Position numbers and translations under genes: made by a program. From Odontesthes bonariensis (lineage: Eukaryota; Chordata; Actinopteri; Atheriniformes; Atherinopsidae): a stretch of DNA of 64,000 nucleotides. Below are positions 59,829 through 64,000 of this stretch, piece after piece. The notes under the pieces are model-generated. The model saw only the letters and a program-made list of their open reading frames with translations, was not told the origin of the DNA and did not search any database. How positions within the stretch are numbered: position 1 is the first letter of the stretch; the number at the start of each line of letters is the position of its first letter. The stretch is from assembly GCF_027942865.1 (NCBI RefSeq), contig NC_134519.1, forward strand, positions 18,448,248-18,512,247. The letters are read 5' to 3'.

Positions 59829-62541
59829 ATTTACTATTCATCATCTCTTGTATCTTGTTTGTTTGTGAACTGAATCCTAAAAAGTCATTGGCAGTTTCTA
59901 CAATTAATTTGACCTTATCAATTCCCTGTGGGAGATCTGTTATTTTAATAATCACTGTGCAAATAAAGGCAAGAAAGTCACTTTTCTTAACCAATATCAT
60001 TTCTTCTGACATTTTCTTTTTGAAATGGCAGCATTCTGACTGATGAGCATCAGGCTTATTGGCCTGCTGGATTCTCTCATTATAACTCCTGGGATTCACT
60101 CTGGGGTTTGCTCCTACCTATTTTTAACCTCTCTCTTTCCCTCAGCTCCGTCCCCACCTGCTTTAAAACCAGCACCATCATTCCCATCCCCAAGCAGCAG
60201 AAGGTGACCAGCCTAAATGACTGGCGCCCCATAGCCCTCACCCCCATTATCAGCAAGTGCTTTGAGAGCCTGGTCAAAGGACTCATATGCCCCATGCTTC
60301 CCCCCACCCTCGATCCCTTGCAGTTCGCTTACAGAGCCAACAGGAGCACAGAAGATGCCATCGCCCACGTCCTCCACACGGCCCTCTCCCACCTAGAGGG
60401 CAGGGGCACCTATGTGAGGATGCTGTTTGTGGACTACAGCTCCGCATTTAATACCATAATTCCCTCCAGGCTAGATGGCAAGCTCCGGGACCTGGGCCTG
60501 AACACACCACTGTGCGACTGGATCCTGGACTTCCTGACAGACCGCCCCCAGTCGGTGAGAGTGGCTGGTCGGACCTCCTCCAGTCTGAGTCTCAGCATTG
60601 GGGCACCACAGGGCTGTGTCCTCAGCCCTCCCCTGTACTCCCTGTACACCTACGACTGCGTAGCAACACAGATATCGAACCATGTTGTGAAGTTCGCTGA
60701 CGACACGGCAGTGGTGGGTCTGATTTCTGGCGGCGATGAGTCGGCCTACAGGGAGGAGGTGGCAATCTTGGAGCAGTGGTGTATGGCCAATCACCTCTCT
60801 CTGAATGTCAGCAAGACCAAAGAGATCGTGGTGGACTACAGGAAAAAGAAGGAGGAGCTACAACCAGTCACCATCAACGGCTCAGAGGTGGAGAGGGTGG
60901 ACACCTTCAAATATCTTGGTGTAAACATTGAGAAGGACCTGACTTGGGACTGCCATGTGACCGCAGTTGTCAGAAAGGCCCAACAGCGCCTGTATGGACT
61001 CAGGCGCCTGAAGCAATTCGGCCTTAGACCCAACACCATCAGGGACTTCTACAGAGGCACAGTAGAGAGCCTCTTGACAGGCAGCTTCACATCCTGGTAC
61101 GGCAGCTGTACGGACAGAAACCGCAAGGCGTTGAGGAGGGTTGTTCGCACTGCCAAGAACATCACCGGGTGTGAGCTGCCCAGTCTGGAGGACCTCTACG
61201 CCCAGCGCTGCCTGAACAAATCCCTGAGGATTATTAAAGACCCCACCCACCCCCATAAAAACATTTTTTCCCCGCTAAAATCCAAAAGGGTGAAGGGATA
61301 CAAGATCCTACCAACGCGTACCAGCAGACTGAGGAACAGTTTTTTCCCACAGGCTGTCAGACTTTTAAACAACAGTGAAAACTGATATGCTTGCCTATGT
61401 TTATTTATTTATTGTTTTAAGTGTTTTAGGTTTTAGGTTGTTTTTATCATGTTTTATTTTGTTTTTAGTATATCGGAGCTTCCAAGCGCAAAGTTTTTCA
61501 CATGTATGTACCCACAGTGCAGCTAAGTGACGAATAAAGTGAATCTGTTCTGTTTACTGGGTTGTTAGCACTTAACCTCCCAGTCTTTTGTTCAATTATA
61601 TCGTGAGGAACTTCAAGGTTATTTTTCTTCACAATATCAATTTTCTTTGCAGCCTCTGCATAAGAAACTTTATGGGAGATTTTACACTTCTGGACTTCTC
61701 TGGCCTCTTTGTGTTTCTCACAACCTCCATAAGCTGCACTATGGTTGCCTCCACAATTACAGCATTTCAATACAGCATCTTGTTCGCATTTACCATATTC
61801 ATGCTCTTCTCCACACTTAGCACATCTAGGTTTTCCTCGGCATTGATTAGCAACATGACCCAATCGTTGACACTTAAAGCATCTTAATGGAGGGGGAGTA
61901 TACTCTCGCACTGTATAAGACATATAGCCCATTTGAACTCTGGTTGGTATCTCTTTATTGAAGCATAACAACATAGACATACTTTCTATTTTCTCTTTGC
62001 CTTTTGTCAGGCGTTTAGCTTCAACAACACCGTACTCTTTTAAACTTTCCATAATCTCCTCTATTGTTACCGAAATTGGAATTCCATATATTACCCCTCT
62101 GCTCTTAGATGTTGCACCAGGAATATGTGATGTTATCTTAAGTGAATTGAGTGTAGTTTTCTTGAGAATGTTATTTTGCTGCTCCTTAGAGTTTGCAAAG
62201 ATCAATATCCTTCCATTTCCCATGAACCGCGCATGATTAATCTTGCCCATTTCCTTCTCAATTGCTTTCGTTATATGAATTGGGTGTACATCGGGTCCTC
62301 CTTTTTGATCAAAAACTACAATCACTTTCCAAACTTCATCCTGGGCTCTCAATGGGTTGCTCAGTTCAGCTTTGTTCTTCTTCGCCATTATCGTTGATTC
62401 TATGGAATCCCCTTCACTGTCTGATCGTTGCCTTGCTTGCTTTTTGTTATTTATAACATCCTCCCAAAACATATTCCCATCATCAAGCATGTTATCTAAA
62501 CTTAGAGATGGAAACTGTCCACCAGATGTCTCAGCCATTGT
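59791..62541 (-). pseudogene. LINE ORF1: gag-like nucleic-acid-binding protein, interrupted
   Basis: Starts MAETSGGQFPSLSLDN at 62538 on the minus strand. The middle resembles an RNA-binding fold ('WKVIVVFDQKGG', 'SRGVIYGIPISVTIEEIM'). Three zinc knuckles follow in 61.92-61.70 kb: CFKCQRLGHVANQC, CAKCGEEHEYGKC and CCNCGGNHSAAYGGC. The frame is open until the Rex1-like insertion near 61.56 kb and resumes on the far side near 60.10 kb with '[16 protein letters not shown]', ending about 59.79 kb just before ORF2. Apart from that insertion, ORF1 looks undamaged. Confidence 0.85.
60105..61558 (+). mobile_element. Rex1-like LINE, 5'-truncated, nested insertion
   Basis: Plus strand 60108-61385 is open for 425 codons and encodes a reverse transcriptase from motif 0 to the C-terminus: '[16 protein letters not shown]', '[16 protein letters not shown]', '[18 protein letters not shown]', catalytic FADD and '[14 protein letters not shown]'. 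The endonuclease is missing, so it is 5'-truncated. The 'YSSAFNTI' stretch matches the Rex1/Babar group. A 3' UTR with AATAAAG ends near 61.55 kb. It sits inside ORF1 of the minus-strand LINE, so it is the younger of the two. Any target duplication is short and uncertain. The long open frame suggests a recent arrival. Confidence 0.88.
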
Positions 62542-62849
62542 CCAAATTACATTCACTGTGAATAGTTTACCGTCCTTCTGTTGTTTTGCTTCACAAACGA
62601 TATTCCCGCTGTTCGAAACTGCCTCTGCTTCCAGGTGAGCTAATCACTCCGTTGTCTCCAAAAGAGTCCCTGCAGCAGTCTGCAGCATTTGTACGATCCA
62701 GGTCATACCATGTGCTGATTGGTGTAAGGGGGAGTGCACCAGAATCAATGATAGGAAGTATAATTGATTGATTTAGTACTATGGTTTCAATATACTAGGA
62801 AGTATAATTGATTGTTTTTTATAATAGAGGGAAATGTATTTTAAGGTTT

Positions 62850-64000
62850 TTGTGTGTTGTTTTATGGGGATGTATAATGGGAGGAGCAGGAATCCCCTAG
62901 GGGTTTCGGTGGTAGAGCCTGAGTAAAATATAAGGCTGCCAGTTGTACCACACTCGAGAGAGCTTCCCGATTGTTAGTAATGCTGCTAGGACCACAGTGC
63001 TCCTGGTCCGGAGTATGTGTCGATGTCCAAGTCTGTCTGATATAAATGTTGGTGAATAAAACACTCGGTTGGTTCAGCACGACCTCTGCCTCAAGCCTCC
63101 TACCTTGCATATTCAGTCGCTACATGCCCATCCTCACAAGTGGTGTCAGAAGTGGGATCCACGCTGCTGCAAGTGTTGTGAAGACGTTTGGAACCCGCAC
63201 TGTGTTGGAAGATGGTTATGAAGCTGGGGCCCGTACCGCAGTGAGGAGTTGAGAATGAAGAGAGGAGGAAAAAAGAATGACCAACAGGAGGAGCCTGATG
63301 ATGGCACAAAGGGAGCAGTGGACCAGGGCGCCATGGCAGCCAGCAACCAAGGGGAAAAGCTGGATGAGCTGGCAGACCTGGTCAAATCTTTCATCGACTC
63401 TCAAGTAGCCAGAGACCAGCAGAGAGACAAAGATTTCTCTCGACAAGAACAAAGATGGAAGAGCATGCATCATCAATTTCAGCAGATACAGGTACAAGTG
63501 AATGAAAGGAGAAGCGATATCAGACGGGAGCAGACATTGTCAGAGTGGGGAGAGGAGCAAGATCAAGGTCATGAAGTTGATGACCCAGACGAGGGGACGA
63601 GTCGGACGGACTTCAGATCTCGGGCCGAACCCCCAGTCCGTAGAGAGCCAAAGCTGCTTCCACTGTCTCCAGAGGATGATATTGAACATTTTTTGACGAC
63701 TTTTGAAAAACTGGCCCAAGTCTGCCGTTGGCCAAAAGAGGAGTGGGCTGTTCGTCTTGTCCCTCTGTTGACAGGTAAGGCACGTAGTGCTTATGTGCTC
63801 ATGGACTTTGCAGACACTGAAAACTATGACATCGTGAAGGCAGCAATTCTGACCAAATATGAAATCACAGCAGAGACTTACCGCAGAAGATTTCGGTCTT
63901 TGGAAATTTTTCAAGGAGAGACTCCAAAAGAGCTATATGTTCGCCTGAAAGACTTGTTCTCCAAGTGGGTTAAACCTGAAAAGTCCACAGTGAAAGAGAT
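62850..64000 (+). mobile_element. Ty3/gypsy-type LTR retrotransposon, 5' end only
   Basis: Parts visible: a 5' LTR of roughly 290 bp (about 62850-63139, with a TATA-like AAATATAAG near 62.92 kb and AATAAAAC near 63.06 kb), a probable primer-binding site starting TGGTGTCAGAAGTGGG at about 63.14 kb, a short leader, and the start of gag. The right LTR and pol lie outside the window. The visible part looks whole, which suggests a fairly young copy. The LTR start is approximate because the partner LTR is not available for comparison. Confidence 0.75.
63255..64000 (+). CDS. gag of the LTR element (partial, runs off the window)
   Basis: Open from the ATG at 63255 to the edge, about 249 codons. The first part is charged and probably coiled-coil ('RDQQRDKDFSRQEQRWK'). 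The later part is a capsid-like retrotransposon gag domain related to SCAN, with 'EWAVRLVPLLTGKARSAY' and 'ETYRRRFRSLEIF'. This domain is known from Ty3/gypsy elements of the Gmr1 type in fish. The frame is unbroken in the visible part. Confidence 0.75.
   Translation, partial: MKRGGKKNDQQEEPDDGTKGAVDQGAMAASNQGEKLDELADLVKSFIDSQVARDQQRDKDFSRQEQRWKSMHHQFQQIQVQVNERRSDIRREQTLSEWGEEQDQGHEVDDPDEGTSRTDFRSRAEPPVRREPKLLPLSPEDDIEHFLTTFEKLAQVCRWPKEEWAVRLVPLLTGKARSAYVLMDFADTENYDIVKAAILTKYEITAETYRRRFRSLEIFQGETPKELYVRLKDLFSKWVKPEKSTVKE

Larger units (their letters stand above)
56031..62658 (-). mobile_element. I/Nimb-like LINE, full length, with 13-bp target duplication
   Basis: Perfect direct repeats CAAAAGAGTCCCT lie at 56018-56030 and 62659-62671. 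Between them the minus strand holds a short 5' UTR, ORF1 (gag-like, three zinc knuckles), ORF2 (endonuclease, reverse transcriptase, RNase H), and a 3' tail of GAA repeats (CTT on the plus strand). An ORF2 RNase H plus a zinc-knuckle ORF1 points to the I/Nimb group; R1/LOA relatives are alternatives. A 1.45-kb Rex1-like LINE interrupts ORF1. Without it the element is about 5.2 kb. ORF2 carries at least two in-frame stops and about three frameshifts, so this copy is dead but not very old. Confidence 0.9.

Noticed and set aside
60836-61256. Minus-strand open frames over the Rex1-like element
   Set aside because: Antisense shadows of the conserved reverse transcriptase frame.

Overview
The window is vertebrate, and almost certainly teleost, genomic DNA. 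It is AT-rich and intron-rich, with GT-AG introns. It carries fish-type repeats: L2, Rex1-like and RTE-like LINE pieces, Tc1/mariner, hAT and Harbinger-like elements, and an 18S rDNA fragment that reads like teleost 18S. Four spliced host genes can be followed exon by exon, and each coding sequence stays in frame across every junction.

Layout. 1-9.6 kb has no recognisable gene. It holds an L2 tail, a TTAA-flanked inverted-repeat element with an mRNA-like retrocopy inside it, and simple repeats. 9.65-15.55 kb (minus) is irf4, with 8 coding exons and 462 aa. 17.34-22.54 kb (minus) is dusp22, with 7 coding exons and 191 aa; a degraded Tc1-type transposon lies in its fourth intron. 26.1-32.8 kb (plus) is a RIPK1-type kinase with 10 coding exons and 683 aa, carrying kinase, RHIM and death domains; its introns hold three small DNA transposons. 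36.0-44.0 kb (minus) is a neuropsin-like (Opn5 group) opsin with 5 coding exons and 376 aa; one of its introns holds two Harbinger-like elements. 44-64 kb is mostly accessory: an L2 fragment, a long hairpin, a tRNA-Asn gene beside a tRNA-derived SINE remnant, a nested cluster of inverted-repeat elements (one carrying 18S rRNA sequence), a nearly complete I/Nimb-like LINE interrupted by a Rex1-like LINE, and the 5' end of a Ty3/gypsy-type LTR element that runs off the right edge.

How the genes relate. dusp22 and irf4 lie head to tail, as in human 6p25, and RIPK1 is also in human 6p25, so the block looks like old synteny. Three of the four genes belong to immune and stress signalling: a JNK-pathway phosphatase, a lymphocyte transcription factor, and a TNF-receptor and cell-death kinase. 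The opsin is an unrelated light receptor.

The most unusual stretch is 49.28-52.22 kb. There a pair of long inverted repeats encloses a second inverted-repeat element that holds a rearranged piece of 18S rDNA, and a hAT element with a perfect 8-bp target duplication sits in one arm of the outer repeat.
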